DNA from: Strigamia acuminata
Lineage: Eukaryota > Arthropoda > Chilopoda > Geophilomorpha > Linotaeniidae
DNA: 64,000 bases
Assembly (NCBI GenBank): GCA_949358305.1
Contig: OX442314.1
Location: 26,521,118 to 26,585,117 of the forward strand
Reading direction: 5' to 3'
Below, piece by piece: positions 43,663 to 55,110 of this stretch (within the stretch, counting starts at the first letter, position 1; every line of letters starts with the position of its first letter). The notes under the pieces are model-generated. The model was not told the DNA's origin. It saw nothing but the letters and a program-made list of their open reading frames with translations, and searched no databases. The position numbers were made by a program, and so were the translations under genes.

Positions 43663-46600
43663 ATGGCTATGTTTAAAGTTTCTGTTACAACAATTCTTTA
43701 TCTATATTTTATTTCATGTTGGAATTTACATTCGGGTAAGTGTCATTAAATTGATGAATTCATTTTAAACAAGTGTCCTCTGTTTATGTTCACTTCTACA
43801 GTGGACACAAAAAATTTGATTTTATGTTCTAGTTAAACAATGAAATAACATTTTTAGGTGTTGCTGATACAAAAAAGGAACATTATTTTCATTTTCATCA
43901 GACATGTATGGCTATACACATAGTGGAAATGTTGAATACCAGAAGCGTCCTACTCATCTATGATGAAGGTAAATACAATTTCAAATCTGACAGAAATTAG
44001 TGATAATGATGATTTATTGAGTGTCAAACATTAACTTAGCAATAATTCAAACTTTCTTACCATTCATTACCTGTGAATATCTTGTAGTGATGGGGGTCCA
44101 AAAACTTCTCCTAATCCATCATAAATGTGGCAATAGACTCTTTATGTATAAGAAAACTCCCAGAACGTGTAAACCAGGATAGTTTTGCTTTTTTGAACCA
44201 AAACATTTTCACCTGTCGACAGATACTTTTAAAAGGACCATGAGGTCTGTCAACTGGACCAGTTTGGTCTATGGTTGTGGCATGAGTGTCTTGGCAAGTG
44301 ATTTAACTCATCAATCCGGACAATCACCTCCTGTTTAAAAAAAAAAGACCGTCCTGATTAGATCAGGATCAACCTGACAGAAATTGTCCAATAGCGGTAT
44401 GTTAGAGGTCGAGATTGGCTTCTTTCGTCGTCTGCTATTGATGTTTCGTGCGTGTGCGCTTGTTTCAGCGTTGATGTATTATTAACCCTTCCAAACCTAA
44501 GATGGGTCATTTTGGGACCCAATTTTAAAAAAATCATTATTTTTATGTGAAATAAATTTTTTTTCATCTGATTTTTGTTGACTATTCCTTTGAAACATCA
44601 GTAGACACTATAACACAATTAAAATTTTTTTAATTTTTCAATTTTATCTGTAATTTGAACCCAAAGATTAACTGGGTCAAAAAAGACCCATCTTAGGAGT
44701 CTAAAGGACATAAATCATGATCATCAGCAGGCTCCGCTAATGTCAATCATGTCCACCACGTCCATATGGCGTTCACTACATGAAGAGTCAATCTAACCCC
44801 ATTGGCTAGATGTTAGGAATTATTATATTATATTGCGACTTTGCATTGTACGTAAGAATGCAACTATTAAAAAGTTAATCCCTAAAATTTTCCATATTTT
44901 GTAAGAAGTTGTACGAAAATTTGTAAAAAGTAGTGTTAACGTAATGGAAAAGTAACGGTAAAGAAATGGCAACTATTAACTTAACTAACTAAAAAGTAAC
45001 AATAACGAGTGGTAACTAGTTACTTTTTTGGCTAAATAACGATAATGCTAACTAGTAATTGTTGCAATGAAAGGCTGTAATATCTTGTGAATTTACAACG
45101 TATTTCAGTTCCACAACAATTCATATGCCTCCAACGAGGAATTTTTTAAGTCAAATGATGAAATAAGAGATTCATTGCTAACCATAGTAATCAAGGATGT
45201 CATCATGAAGCGTCCATATTTTCTCCTTAAAAGCGGTTGATTACAGATCAATTAAAGGTTATTCTTCTATTAGTGAAGAATAACAATGCTAGTCCACACT
45301 TTGTAATGAAGTAAAAAAGAAGAAGATCAAAAACTCTGGCCTGTCTATTTTATTATCCCAATCTGAGGACAAGATATGGAATACCACCCCAACCATTTTA
45401 TAGCTTGTTTGCTGTCGACATAAATTATTTCTGATATTACAGAATTCGTTTCTTCTGCATTTCTAAAATGGCCATACACAACTAAACTTACAACATTACA
45501 ATTGTCTGGTAATAAAAATACATCAACAATTTTACCAGATCACCGCTTTGATTTATTACTTCTCTGGTTGAAACATCCAATCAACCTGATCAAGATACTT
45601 GAAAATGAAGTAATCTGTGCAATACTTCACAAGTAGAAAACCGTATTCATAAATTCTATTGCAGGCATTTCAATCACCTTTTGTGACTGAGAAGAAAACA
45701 ATCTTGTTTCTGTTAGACGATTATTCTCAAGCTAATTTCACTATGAGTATACAAGACCTGTTAATTTGGAAGCAAAACCAAATAATTTTTCTTACCGGTG
45801 CCAAAAACCACACTTGTCAGGTTATACTTCAAAATCAAGTGCACTGAGTAGAATAGTAAAAATTTAACTTTTCAACTATCAAAATTATTTTTATAACACT
45901 ACACTGCCGTGCACTTAACGATTAATTTGTGTGTGTAATTTTGAGTAATTTAACAGAAATTTAATATGATTTCAATGAAATATGTGGAAAACTTAAAATC
46001 CCTTATGAAATGTGATATACAAATATCCTGTGCAGTAAAATTATGTATCTCAAACATAATCTCTACTCAGATAATTCCATCTTTAAATTACAATATCTCT
46101 GTAGGAATTGTTCCTGTGAGTAAAATACGAATAATCTAAACTTGTATTCATTTTTAATGATTTATTTTTAGTTTATGCCTGATGCAATTGTGATTAAAAA
46201 ATATGACAATGGAACAACTTTATTTAGTGGATTTGTCTATGACTTATTAATTTCTTACCTCTGTCCCACAATGAAATTAAAGTTTGTGTCATTAAATAGA
46301 GAAACTACTGAACTAAAATTACTTTTTCTTGTAAATAGTGTGATCGAAGTGTATGGAGACCATCTAACTAATGAGGCAATTCGGGAAATGATAATTAAAA
46401 AAGTAAATGTGGGTCATAGAATGTAAAATGCACTATTCTTAAAACGGAATGCGTCTTAACCTTCTCATAGCCATGTGTTTACTACACATGTGCAGCCATG
46501 GTCGGTCATTTCTGCCTTCTTTTAAAAAATACTTCTGCACATGTGCACAATCACATTTTTCCTGGTGCAATCGCATTTTTCCTGGTAAAAGCACATGTTT

Positions 46601-48196
46601 TAGGACTAATTTTAATACGCCACCTAGTGCAAACAGATGGCAAAGTGGTGTACGGCGCTCCCATTAAGGGTGTTTTATGTTATAAATATTAAATTATCTT
46701 AATAATAATTGAAAAACTATTATTATAAAATAAGAAAAAAAAGTTTTTGAAGAATAAAAGTTAATCTCATTAATTAATTTTCAGGAAAAATTACAGTGAT
46801 TTTTCCACTTATGTAATTTTTTTTGACACACCATGGCTATGGGAAGGTTAACCCTAGCAGTACAAACCTAAAATTATGTTTTTAGCCCAAATCTTTGTTA
46901 TTAAAGATAACATTGACATTGAAAGTCAAATTAGAGATCAGCATTGATGGTTTGCACCCAACCAATTTATGTATTTTCCTTTAAAATCCAAATAATGTCT
47001 AATTATTATTTTACTTGTTTTCTTAGGAAGTTGATACAGGCACTACACCCTACATTATGTCATCAGGTCGAGTACCTTATGTAGACAGTGTGGCTTTAGA
47101 AATGAAGTACGATAATTTGGCAATTGCAGTAGTACTTTCATCTCAAATCGAAGACTTCATGTGGTTCACATTCGTCAAACCATTCAGTTGTAACATGTGG
47201 ATTTGCTCAATTTTGCTTAGTCTTTTGTTAAAATTTATTTTTGAAGCAATTCTTCGTACAAAGAAATTGGACAATTCAAATACTCGTAAGTTATATTGCT
47301 TGTTGACACAGACCAAGCAAGCCAGCTCTGAACATTCAACCCAATTGCTAACCTTGTCTTGTTGTTAGTAAAGGTACACTGGTGTGCCTACCATGCTTAC
47401 TTGGTCGACTACCACTGCCTATTGTAATAATCTGATAATTTCATTTTAGACTTCAACAACTCGATCAAAATATTCAGTTTATTGCTATTTCTATTCACTT
47501 TTTGCATCATGTCAGCTTATAGTGCAGTTCTGTACGCTTCTTTTACTGTAAAGCCAAGAACCAATGCGTTCGAAACTTTAGAAGATTTAATAAAAGATGG
47601 AGGATTTATGTTCTACGCCCATAAAGAATTCCAAATCCATGCAATTGCAAAAGTAACATCCATTTTCTTTTTCCAAATTTTATTTTTAACCATCAATATT
47701 TGTAGCATGCTAAAGCAGGCAACCTCAAAGTATTACATCATTTAATGAGTAAAAGTCCAAATGATGGGAAAATATCCAATTTCGAAGATATTTATGAATC
47801 CGTCTTATCAGAACGACACGCATTCATTCACTACATGAATTTATTCAAACACGACCTGCAACACGATTGCAGACATCATCTGATTAAAATGCCCGATAGA
47901 ATCGGTCTGCCAATAGGGTTTGGTAAAAGATCAAAATTTGTCGAAGTGTTCACCCAAAAGTAAGTGAAGGAATCGATCGATTCATTTATACATTTCTCAA
48001 TTTACTCGTTTCTAGATTGATATTAATTCGAGAGTATGGTCTTCTCACTGCATTGGAGAAAACTTACACACCAGAAAGACATTGCAATGTTAATTACAAT
48101 TTGTTTAAACCATGCACAATACGTCAAACAATAAGTGCATTTATTGTTTTGTTGGCAGGGATTGGTGCTTCTCTTATCCTTCTTTTACTTGAACAG

Positions 48197-48234
<38 letters not shown>

Positions 48235-48362
48235 ATTATTGTCACTTAATTCTTTTTTATAAGATTAGAGAAGTACATCCAGAATTAATAGAGAAGCTGA
48301 AATCACTTCCGTTTAATCTCATAAAAGTTGTTATAAAGTGTAAAAAACAAATTTTCAAGTGA
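43663..48362 (+). CDS. Ionotropic receptor gene C (altered 3' end)
   Basis: Exons: 43663-43735 (signal peptide, [20 protein letters not shown]), 43858-43968, 45443-45609, 45665-45820, 45957-46115, 46172-46281, 46339-46402, 47027-47285 (M1), 47450-47652 (M2-M3), 47706-47959 (S2), 48016-48196 (M4), 48264-48362. Exon sizes are identical to gene B up to the last. At 48329, homology to genes A and B stops; the frame continues for 11 different codons to TGA, and the last exon (Cys-rich tail) is missing. All other exons are open, giving about 611 aa. All core channel parts are present, so the gene may still work. Confidence 0.75.
44486..44707. mobile_element. MITE with CCTAAGATGGGTC inverted ends at a TTAA site
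   Basis: It starts CCCTTCCAAACCTAAGATGG just after TTAA (44482-44485) and ends GACCCATCTTAGG...CTAAAGG. It sits at the same intron position (GATGTATTATTAA) where gene B carries the other TTAA MITE. The right TTAA is not preserved. Confidence 0.55.
46460..46847. mobile_element. piggyBac-like MITE, copy 2 (TTAA flanked)
   Basis: 388 bp. It starts CCTTCTCATAGCCATG and ends CCATGGCTATGGGAAGG between TTAA sites (46456-46459, 46848-46851). It is the same family as 21675-22098 in reverse orientation, in the intron between exons 7 and 8 of IR gene C. Gene A shows the unoccupied TTAACCCTA site. Confidence 0.8.
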
Positions 48363-48729
48363 AAAATAAAGTTTACAAGCGTGTAAAGTAATTTGCAAGT
48401 GTAAAAAGAGAAGGCACATTAAAGAAACTCACGACTGAGATGAAGAAATCAGAAGATGTCACGGTAAGTGAAGCCATCGAGGAGCGGCAGACTGTTGAGG
48501 ATGGTCACAGCCATTGATGGCGAGCCGGAGATGTTGCAGATGTGTAAATGTAAACTACGTCTAACAGGACAATCCTCTAAACGTAAATGGAAACCAGCGC
48601 CAGTGCCAGTGGAAATGGAGACCAGAATGGAATTTACGATGCCACGAAATAACAAGAAAAACACAATAAACAAACTACCTCCTCATGTTGTTCTACGTTA
48701 CAGCACAGTTACTACGACCTGAAATAATC
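48363..48729. other. Unclassified sequence after IR gene C
   Basis: It replaces the 3' flank found after genes A and B. It has short open stretches in two frames, including a possible ATG exon ending GTCACG|GTAAGT at 48472, but none was recognised. It ends at the AATC target duplication of element 3. Confidence 0.4.
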
Positions 48730-51700
48730 TGTAAAGTTATTGTTTCTCTCTCAAAAACTTGTTGAAAACTGTTAAAATAACTGTTGCCAAAATGGCCACA
48801 CAACCAGTCAGTTCTCTAGATTTAACAGGAATGCTTTATTTTACAAAGAATATACAAAATGGTTTTTAATCTTTTAATCTTTTCAACTCGATGTTCACAT
48901 TCCTCGCGTTGGCGCGCGCGTCTTTCTGGCGATCCTGTCGCCCTCTGGTGTCACTTCTCTGCACCGCGCCTTTACATTTCACACTCGACCATCCGACTAC
49001 TCGAGTCGGTCCTCCGACTCGTCTTGGCCTTCGTCTTCGCTCGCGTTGTCGGCATCGTCGGTGATTTCCCATCGCTTTATTTGGTCTGTTGGCGCCGTGA
49101 CACGGTATCGAGGCGGGTCCTCGAAGCTCTGTACCTCATACACCGTGTCGGAGATCTTGCGCCCGATTCTCAACGGCCCCCGATATAGTGCTGACAATTT
49201 CCCCGCCGCCCCTTGCGCCGCGAGTGCCTTTCGCCGCACAACGACCACGTCCCCCTCTTTAAACATTTTATTCGGCCCCCGATGCCGATCAAAAGCTTTC
49301 TTTTGACGCACTTGCGCCGCTGTGAGCGCGTCGTGCGCCTCGTCTCGTGTCCGCTCAAAGTCTGCCTCTTCTTCGTCGTTATCTTCGACCGCGACCGCTG
49401 CCAATCTTGGTTCAATGACGGTTCGTGGTTGGAATCCGTAGAGCACCTCCATCGGTGTCTTCCCGGTGCTCCTGTTCGTTCTCAAATTTATTGCGACCTC
49501 GATCTGGTTTAAATGCGTCGCCCAGTCACTCCCATCCGCTTTCACTACGCAGCTCGCCATCATTGGCACCAGTGTTCTGTTTGTCCGCTCAACTTGCCCG
49601 TTGGCCCTTGGATTTTCGGTGGAGGTCAGGACATGTCCCACCCCCAATTCGTTACACAATTCGGCGAACTCGTTATTCTTAAATGCGGTCCCCCTATCGG
49701 TGATGACTCGCGTGGGGACCCACATCCGCATACACAGCTCTCTCAATTTTCGGCAAGTTTCTTTCGCGCTTGTTGATTTTGTTGCCCTCAAAAATGTCAC
49801 CTTCGAGTAATTGCACACTGCCACCAGCACATATTTGTAACCCCCGCTCTTTGGGAATGGCCCCACGTGGTCCAGGTGGACCGTGTGCCACGGCACTTTC
49901 TCTCGAATTATCACGTTCAGTGCCCCTGGTCGCCGTCCCCCTGGCTCTTTGTAAATCAAACACTTGACGCAGGACCCAATAATGGCTTTCACAAATTTCC
50001 GCATTCTCGGGAACCAAAATCTTTTAAGAATCGCATCCATGGTCCCCTCTGTCGCCGGGTGCCCGTGTGACTCATGCACTTCTCTCGTTATTTGCCGCTG
50101 TATCCCTTTTGGCACGTAAATTCGTTTTCGCTTCTTTTCCCCCTTTCTTCTCAAAATATGGCATACGTGTCCATTTTTGAGTGTGAACTGCCGTATTTTA
50201 TTCTGCATTCGCTCGGTCAACCCCTCGTTATTAGTTTGCAATAAAGCGTCTCTAATTTCCCTGCACTCGATGTCGCTCATCTGAGCAGCCTCCAACCAGT
50301 CTCCCCCCATTAATCTAATCTCGTTCACTCGAAACTGACTCATCACCTCGTTCTCCTCGGTTTTCAACTGTTGACACGGTTCAGCATTTCTGCTGAGCGC
50401 GTCGACGTGGCTCATTAGCAGCCCCGGCCGATGCACGGTTCTAAAATCGTACTCGGACAATTGCAGTACCCATCTGCCGATGCGGGGGGTCAGCTCCTTC
50501 TTTTTCAACCCATATCTAACCGCCTCGCAGTCGGTAACAATCACAAACTCTCCCCCGTACACATACATCCGAAATTGCTGCACCGCCCACACCACCGCTA
50601 GCAATTCTAATTCTGTGGAGTGGTACCGTTGCTCACAGTCCGTCGTCGTTCGGCTCGCGTATAATACTGGGTGCAAAATTCCTTTCTCATCCCCCTGCAT
50701 CAGTATTGCCCCCAACCCCTCCTGCGACGCGTCCGTGTGTATTTCGCATGGGCGCGTGTTGTCAAACACCTTTAACACCGGTGCTGACACCAACTCATTA
50801 ATTAAGTTTCTAAATGCCGCTTCACACTCTTTTTTCCAAATAAAAGGCTCATTCTTGCGTGTTAAATTTGTCAACGGCTTGCACTTAACTGCATAGCCCG
50901 CCACAAATCGCCTAAAATAACCACACAATCCCAAAAAACTCCTAACTCCCCTTACATCTACTGGCGTCGGGAAATTTCTAATGGCGCTTGTTTTCTCCAA
51001 CCCTGGCCGTAACCCCTCCGCCGTCAAACGTAGCCCCAAAAAATTCACTTCACCGCACAAAAAATGACACTTGCTTAATTTTAATGTTAATTTCGATTTT
51101 CTCATTTCAATCAATAAAGCTCTCATTTTTAGAAACAACTCATCAACACTTTTAGCCCCTTGTAACAAATCATCCATATAACGTCTCATTATCTCTCTCG
51201 GAAGATGGCCAAACGCCATTTCCATCATGCGGTTAAAAACAAACGGCGCGTTTACAAGCCCAAATGGCATTCGAGTAAACTGCCACTTGTTTGACATTGT
51301 TGAAAATGCCGTCTTTTCCTGTGCGCCCTCTGTCAATTCTACTTGATAATATCCCGCGGCTAAGTCAAACACAGAAAAAATCACCCAATCATGCGTGCCG
51401 TCAAAAATCTCCTCAATTCTCGGGCAAGGAAAATGTTCCTTGACCGTTGCCTCGTTTAAATGTCTAAAATCAATGCAAATTCGCATCTCTCCGTTCTTTT
51501 TTCTCACCACAACTATCGGACTATTAAAAGCACTATTTGATTTTCTGATAAACCCTGCCCCCTCTAACTCTCGGATCATTTCGTCAATCTCCCGCTGCTG
51601 CGCCGCTGAGTAAGGGTATCGCCTCAAATTTACCGCCCTATCCGTCGTTAATTCAATATCCATTTTTAAATTTTCGAATTTTCCTACTTCTAACAAATTT

Positions 51701-54108
51701 GTTGCAAAACAGTCCCTAAACTCATTAACCAACCCGACTAATCTCAATTTGTTTTCTTCCGACACCCCCTCGCCCACTTTAAGATCGTGTAATGTAATAA
51801 TAGACTCACCCCTCGATTCCCTCGATTCCACTCGCTTCACTTCGCTGCATTGCAACGACGGTGCGTCGTCAATCGTTTCAACGTGTCCCAATTTCTTCCC
51901 TTTTCGCACTTGAATCGCCGTCGCCCCCCGGTTCACTACTGGTATTCTCATTCGTCCTTCCTCCACGCTCGTTACTCCTTCCAACACCTCAAGTCGATCA
52001 AAGTTCGAGAGTTCGTTGCACAAATAAACAGCTCCGTCGTCGCCTTGCACTCTCATTTCAATAAAATTTATCGAATGTGCTTCGATTATCGTCTCTTCAC
52101 TCGTCACCAACACCCTCGGTTTTGTTCGCACGTCCGGTTCGATGCGTCGAAGTCCCCCGTCGATCGTCGTCGTGTCGCAAAACGAAATTTTCCCGCTCTC
52201 CACCGTCATCTTCACGCCTTGATGCTCCAAAAATGGCTGTCCCACCCAAATATCCGTCGACATCACCTCGTCGTCAACAACGTAAAATGGCACAGCATCC
52301 ACCGTCACGCCGTCCGCTTCCACGCGATATTTCGTGCGGCCCAAATAGATTTGTTCATCTTGGTTGAGCCCGTAGTTAAATCCACGTATTTTGTACGCAA
52401 ATTTCGGCTCGTCAATTCCCGCCTGCCCCGCGAACGTTTTACTGACTAAACACAACTCACTCTGCGTGTCGATGCCTGCCGTGCACGAACGTCCCGCGAC
52501 CGTCAGTATTGTTGCAAATTTCGGGATCATGGCTTCTCCTACGATCTTCTTGATTGCGTGCGTCTTCACCTCCTTCGATCTCGTCGATTTCCGCTCTCGT
52601 TTCGGTTCCGGACACTTGTTGGCGTAGTGACCGCTCGCCTCACAGTTAAAACACTTGACTTTTGGGCAATTTGCAGAAATGTGCCCCGTCTCCTTACACC
52701 CAAAACACCGGGCCTCGCCTGTGCACTCGTTGGCACGGTGCCCCTCCTCTCCACATTTAAAACAGGCCGTGTGTGATTTTCGCACACTCACTTTCTCCCT
52801 CGGCACGACCAGTTTTGGTTTAAATTCGCTTTTTATCTCACTTTTCGCACTCACATATCTAGACTCAATTGTTTTCACATCTCGAATTATCTCGCCAATA
52901 CTGCTATATGATTTCAAATAAATTGCACTCATTACCGTTTTGTTTTTGAGTCCGTCCACGATGTAATCACGCGCCTCCGCCAAATTCAGCTTCAATTTGC
53001 CACACACTGCCCACTTCCGATGCACGTACGCTTCGACCGTATCGTCGGGTTTCTGCGGCGCCTGCATCATGGCTTGCTTTTCAGCAAGGGTTAATTCCTG
53101 GTCAGGGAAATCACGTAGAAAGCACCGGGCCCAATCGCTGTAATGGCGCTCCAATTCGCCCGTATTTTCTTGCCAAACTTTGGCCGCTCCTTCCAGGGCC
53201 GCCGCTGCGTTCGTCACCTTCGTGGTGTTCGTCCAGTGGTAGTCCTTTGCGTACTCCTCGACTATTTGGAGCCATTCCGTCGTGGTTCTGGTTTGGTCCC
53301 GCTCGCCCGAAAATTTTGGCAGCTTCGGCGCCGTTCGCGTCTTGCGCCGCGAATTTTCCAACTGCATTTGCGCAATCAGTAGCTGTACGGCCTTCTCGGT
53401 CCCCGTCGCATTCGGGTCCACCGTTTTTTGTACCTCTCGTAACGGTGGGTCTTCCTCCTCTTCCTCCTCGTCCTCCTCGTCGGCGACCGTCTCGCCTGCC
53501 GCCTTTCGCATCGCTCGCCACATCTCGACCGCCATCTCTGCTTTCCGCTTTCGGAACGTTGTGAGCCCGAGTTTCTTCATCTCGGGTCGCATTTCCTCCG
53601 TTCTCAGGATCAGGAGATTCTCAACTGTGGGTATTTCGCCCCTCGCAATCATCGCAAGTACCGCCGGGATGTCCATTGTAATTTTTTTTTGTTTAAAAAC
53701 TTTTTCGACCACGCGTCGCTGCTTCGCTCTTTGTTTTTTGGGTTTTTAGGCCTCGCGCCGCTTTCCCCACTCTCTCTGCTCACACTGGATTCCGGTTCTG
53801 GTCACCACACTTATCTTTTTCAGCTCGCAATTTTGATAAACATCCCACTTCTGATGTAAAGTTATTGTTTCTCTCTCAAAAACTTGTTGAAAACTGTTAA
53901 AATAACTGTTGCCAAAATGGCCACACAACCAGTCAGTTCTCTAGATTTAACAGGAATGCTTTATTTTACAAAGAATATACAAAATGGTTTTTAATCTTTT
54001 AATCTTTTCAACTCGATGTTCACATTCCTCGCGTTGGCGCGCGCGTCTTTCTGGCGATCCTGTCGCCCTCTGGTGTCACTTCTCTGCACCGCGCCTTTAC
54101 ATTTCACA
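48730..54108 (-). mobile_element. Ty3/Gypsy LTR retrotransposon 3, complete
   Basis: Two 254-bp LTRs (48730-48983 and 53855-54108; TGTAAAG...TTTCACA) look identical throughout. They are flanked by the 4-bp direct repeat AATC (48726-48729, 54109-54112). The primer site ATCCCACTTCTGA on the plus strand (53842-53854) touches the right LTR, so transcription is on the minus strand. One gag-pol frame is intact. Only 13 bases separate the pol stop from the 3' LTR and no clear purine tract is seen. It is a sister of element 2 and apparently a recent insertion. Confidence 0.95.
48997..53676 (-). CDS. Gag-Pol polyprotein, element 3 (intact)
   Basis: 1559 aa from the Met at 53676 (MDIPAVLAMIARG), which matches the start used in element 2; the frame is open 12 codons further upstream. 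Order: Gag with acidic run, capsid, three CCHC knuckles (CFKCGEEGHRANEC, CFGCKETGHISANC, CFNCEASGHYANKC), protease AGIDTQSELC, RT with [15 protein letters not shown] and [10 protein letters not shown], RNase H EIHTDASQEGLGAILMQ, integrase zinc finger (HESHGHPA ... CVKCLIYK), and a full D-D-E core ([26 protein letters not shown]). The C-terminal tail is acidic. No frameshift between Gag and Pol. Probably competent. Confidence 0.93.
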   Translation of the reverse strand: MDIPAVLAMIARGEIPTVENLLILRTEEMRPEMKKLGLTTFRKRKAEMAVEMWRAMRKAAGETVADEEDEEEEEEDPPLREVQKTVDPNATGTEKAVQLLIAQMQLENSRRKTRTAPKLPKFSGERDQTRTTTEWLQIVEEYAKDYHWTNTTKVTNAAAALEGAAKVWQENTGELERHYSDWARCFLRDFPDQELTLAEKQAMMQAPQKPDDTVEAYVHRKWAVCGKLKLNLAEARDYIVDGLKNKTVMSAIYLKSYSSIGEIIRDVKTIESRYVSAKSEIKSEFKPKLVVPREKVSVRKSHTACFKCGEEGHRANECTGEARCFGCKETGHISANCPKVKCFNCEASGHYANKCPEPKRERKSTRSKEVKTHAIKKIVGEAMIPKFATILTVAGRSCTAGIDTQSELCLVSKTFAGQAGIDEPKFAYKIRGFNYGLNQDEQIYLGRTKYRVEADGVTVDAVPFYVVDDEVMSTDIWVGQPFLEHQGVKMTVESGKISFCDTTTIDGGLRRIEPDVRTKPRVLVTSEETIIEAHSINFIEMRVQGDDGAVYLCNELSNFDRLEVLEGVTSVEEGRMRIPVVNRGATAIQVRKGKKLGHVETIDDAPSLQCSEVKRVESRESRGESIITLHDLKVGEGVSEENKLRLVGLVNEFRDCFATNLLEVGKFENLKMDIELTTDRAVNLRRYPYSAAQQREIDEMIRELEGAGFIRKSNSAFNSPIVVVRKKNGEMRICIDFRHLNEATVKEHFPCPRIEEIFDGTHDWVIFSVFDLAAGYYQVELTEGAQEKTAFSTMSNKWQFTRMPFGLVNAPFVFNRMMEMAFGHLPREIMRRYMDDLLQGAKSVDELFLKMRALLIEMRKSKLTLKLSKCHFLCGEVNFLGLRLTAEGLRPGLEKTSAIRNFPTPVDVRGVRSFLGLCGYFRRFVAGYAVKCKPLTNLTRKNEPFIWKKECEAAFRNLINELVSAPVLKVFDNTRPCEIHTDASQEGLGAILMQGDEKGILHPVLYASRTTTDCEQRYHSTELELLAVVWAVQQFRMYVYGGEFVIVTDCEAVRYGLKKKELTPRIGRWVLQLSEYDFRTVHRPGLLMSHVDALSRNAEPCQQLKTEENEVMSQFRVNEIRLMGGDWLEAAQMSDIECREIRDALLQTNNEGLTERMQNKIRQFTLKNGHVCHILRRKGEKKRKRIYVPKGIQRQITREVHESHGHPATEGTMDAILKRFWFPRMRKFVKAIIGSCVKCLIYKEPGGRRPGALNVIIREKVPWHTVHLDHVGPFPKSGGYKYVLVAVCNYSKVTFLRATKSTSAKETCRKLRELCMRMWVPTRVITDRGTAFKNNEFAELCNELGVGHVLTSTENPRANGQVERTNRTLVPMMASCVVKADGSDWATHLNQIEVAINLRTNRSTGKTPMEVLYGFQPRTVIEPRLAAVAVEDNDEEEADFERTRDEAHDALTAAQVRQKKAFDRHRGPNKMFKEGDVVVVRRKALAAQGAAGKLSALYRGPLRIGRKISDTVYEVQSFEDPPRYRVTAPTDQIKRWEITDDADNASEDEGQDESEDRLE

Positions 54109-54556
54109 AATCTAAATTTTTTTTTTTACCGTTTATTTTAGAATATCCGAAGCTGGTGTATTGTGTATACTTTGCGCGTATTTTAGGGGCCCCAAGAATA
54201 CAGAAAACTTAATAAATCAAAATGGTTAAAATAGCAAAAATTAATTTTATTTCGGTTGAAATTTTGTGCAATTTTTGTTACCAGTGCCGGAACAAACAGC
54301 ACGGTGTACCGGCCCAATACAATTCAAATAACAGTCTCCATTTATTTGATGTCGGCTATTCAAACGATAATTTAACCTTTAAATCGTGTAATCGGCAAAC
54401 GCGCTCTATTGTTTCTAGTTTTTAATAACGAAATAACTTCTCACTTATAAGATAAACCTAGATAAACAATAAACAATTTACAAACGTTAATTAAAAGTCG
54501 AATTTATTTTTATTTATTGTAACATTAATTTTGGTTCTCCTTTCCATAAATCGTGT

Positions 54557-54572
54557 GGCTCTAAAAAGAGCC
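54557..54572 (-). terminator. Histone mRNA 3' stem-loop
   Basis: The minus strand reads GGCTCTTTTTAGAGCC, a 6-bp stem with a TTTT loop, 42 bases after the H2A stop. A purine-rich GGAAAGGAGAA follows about a dozen bases on, as expected for the downstream element bound by U7 snRNA. This is the end-forming signal of replication-dependent histone mRNAs. Confidence 0.9.
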
Positions 54573-54614
54573 GATCGTTGCATCTACAACGAAACCGTAT
54601 TCCCTTCCAAGTTT

Positions 54615-54998
54615 TTACTTCTTGTCGGTCTTATCGGTCTTTTTGGGCAAAAGAATGGCCTGAATGTTGGGCATAACGCCACCCTCGGCAATCGTAACAC
54701 TCGACAACAACTTAGCGAACTCTTCGTCGTTCCGTATGGCCATCTGGAGGTGTCGAGGAATTATCCGCGACTTCTTGTTGTCTCTCGCAGCGTTTCCAGC
54801 TAACTCCATAATTTCGGCCACCAGATACTCCAAGACCGCAGCCAAGTAGACCGGAGCTCCACCACCGATACGATTGGCATACTTTCCCTTGCGGAGTAAA
54901 CGATGGATTCGACCGACGGGGAAATTAAGACCGGCGCGCGAAGACCGCGATTTGCTCTTCGACTTGACACTAATGTTTCCTTTGCCTCGACCAGACAT
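54615..54998 (-). CDS. H2A: Histone H2A (divergent)
   Basis: 127 aa, intronless. The start is the MSGRGKGN methionine at 54998; an in-frame Met 15 codons upstream is in the leader. The core is clear: [51 protein letters not shown], and [12 protein letters not shown]. The acidic-patch residues (EYL, AE, MEL, NDEE) are kept. Unusual points are [10 protein letters not shown] in the tail, KYANRIGGG where NYAERVGAG is usual, and AEGGV in place of the near-invariant AQGGV. It partners H2B in the nucleosome. The stem-loop makes it replication-type, though it stands alone with no other histone gene in the window. Confidence 0.95.
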   Translation of the reverse strand: MSGRGKGNISVKSKSKSRSSRAGLNFPVGRIHRLLRKGKYANRIGGGAPVYLAAVLEYLVAEIMELAGNAARDNKKSRIIPRHLQMAIRNDEEFAKLLSSVTIAEGGVMPNIQAILLPKKTDKTDKK

Positions 54999-55039
54999 GA
55001 CTGTATATGTATGAAAATCAAACGCTGAATGACTGAATG

Positions 55040-55110
55040 ACAATGAACCAAGTGAAACCGACTTGTATAGTCAGTTTTGAGATACCTATGAGCCAATCAC
55101 AGGCCACACG
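55040..55110 (-). promoter_or_regulatory. H2A core promoter
   Basis: On the minus strand, GATTGGC (an inverted CCAAT box, about 55092-55098), then CTATACAAG (TATA-like, about 55060-55068), and CATTCAGTC (TCAGT-type arthropod initiator) about 30 bases downstream. The leader to the ATG is about 35-40 nt. Confidence 0.5.

Noticed and set aside
46175-46426. Read-through of exon 6 to the stop after GHRM as a short gene
   Set aside because: The GTAAAT donor after AAAAAA at 46402 restores phase with the next exon in all three paralogues.
49046-53749. Plus-strand ORFs over element 3
   Set aside because: Shadows of the intact minus-strand Gag-Pol.
54999-55043. N-terminal extension of H2A from the upstream Met
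   Set aside because: MSGRGKGN is the universal H2A start; the upstream codons lie in the leader next to the initiator motif.
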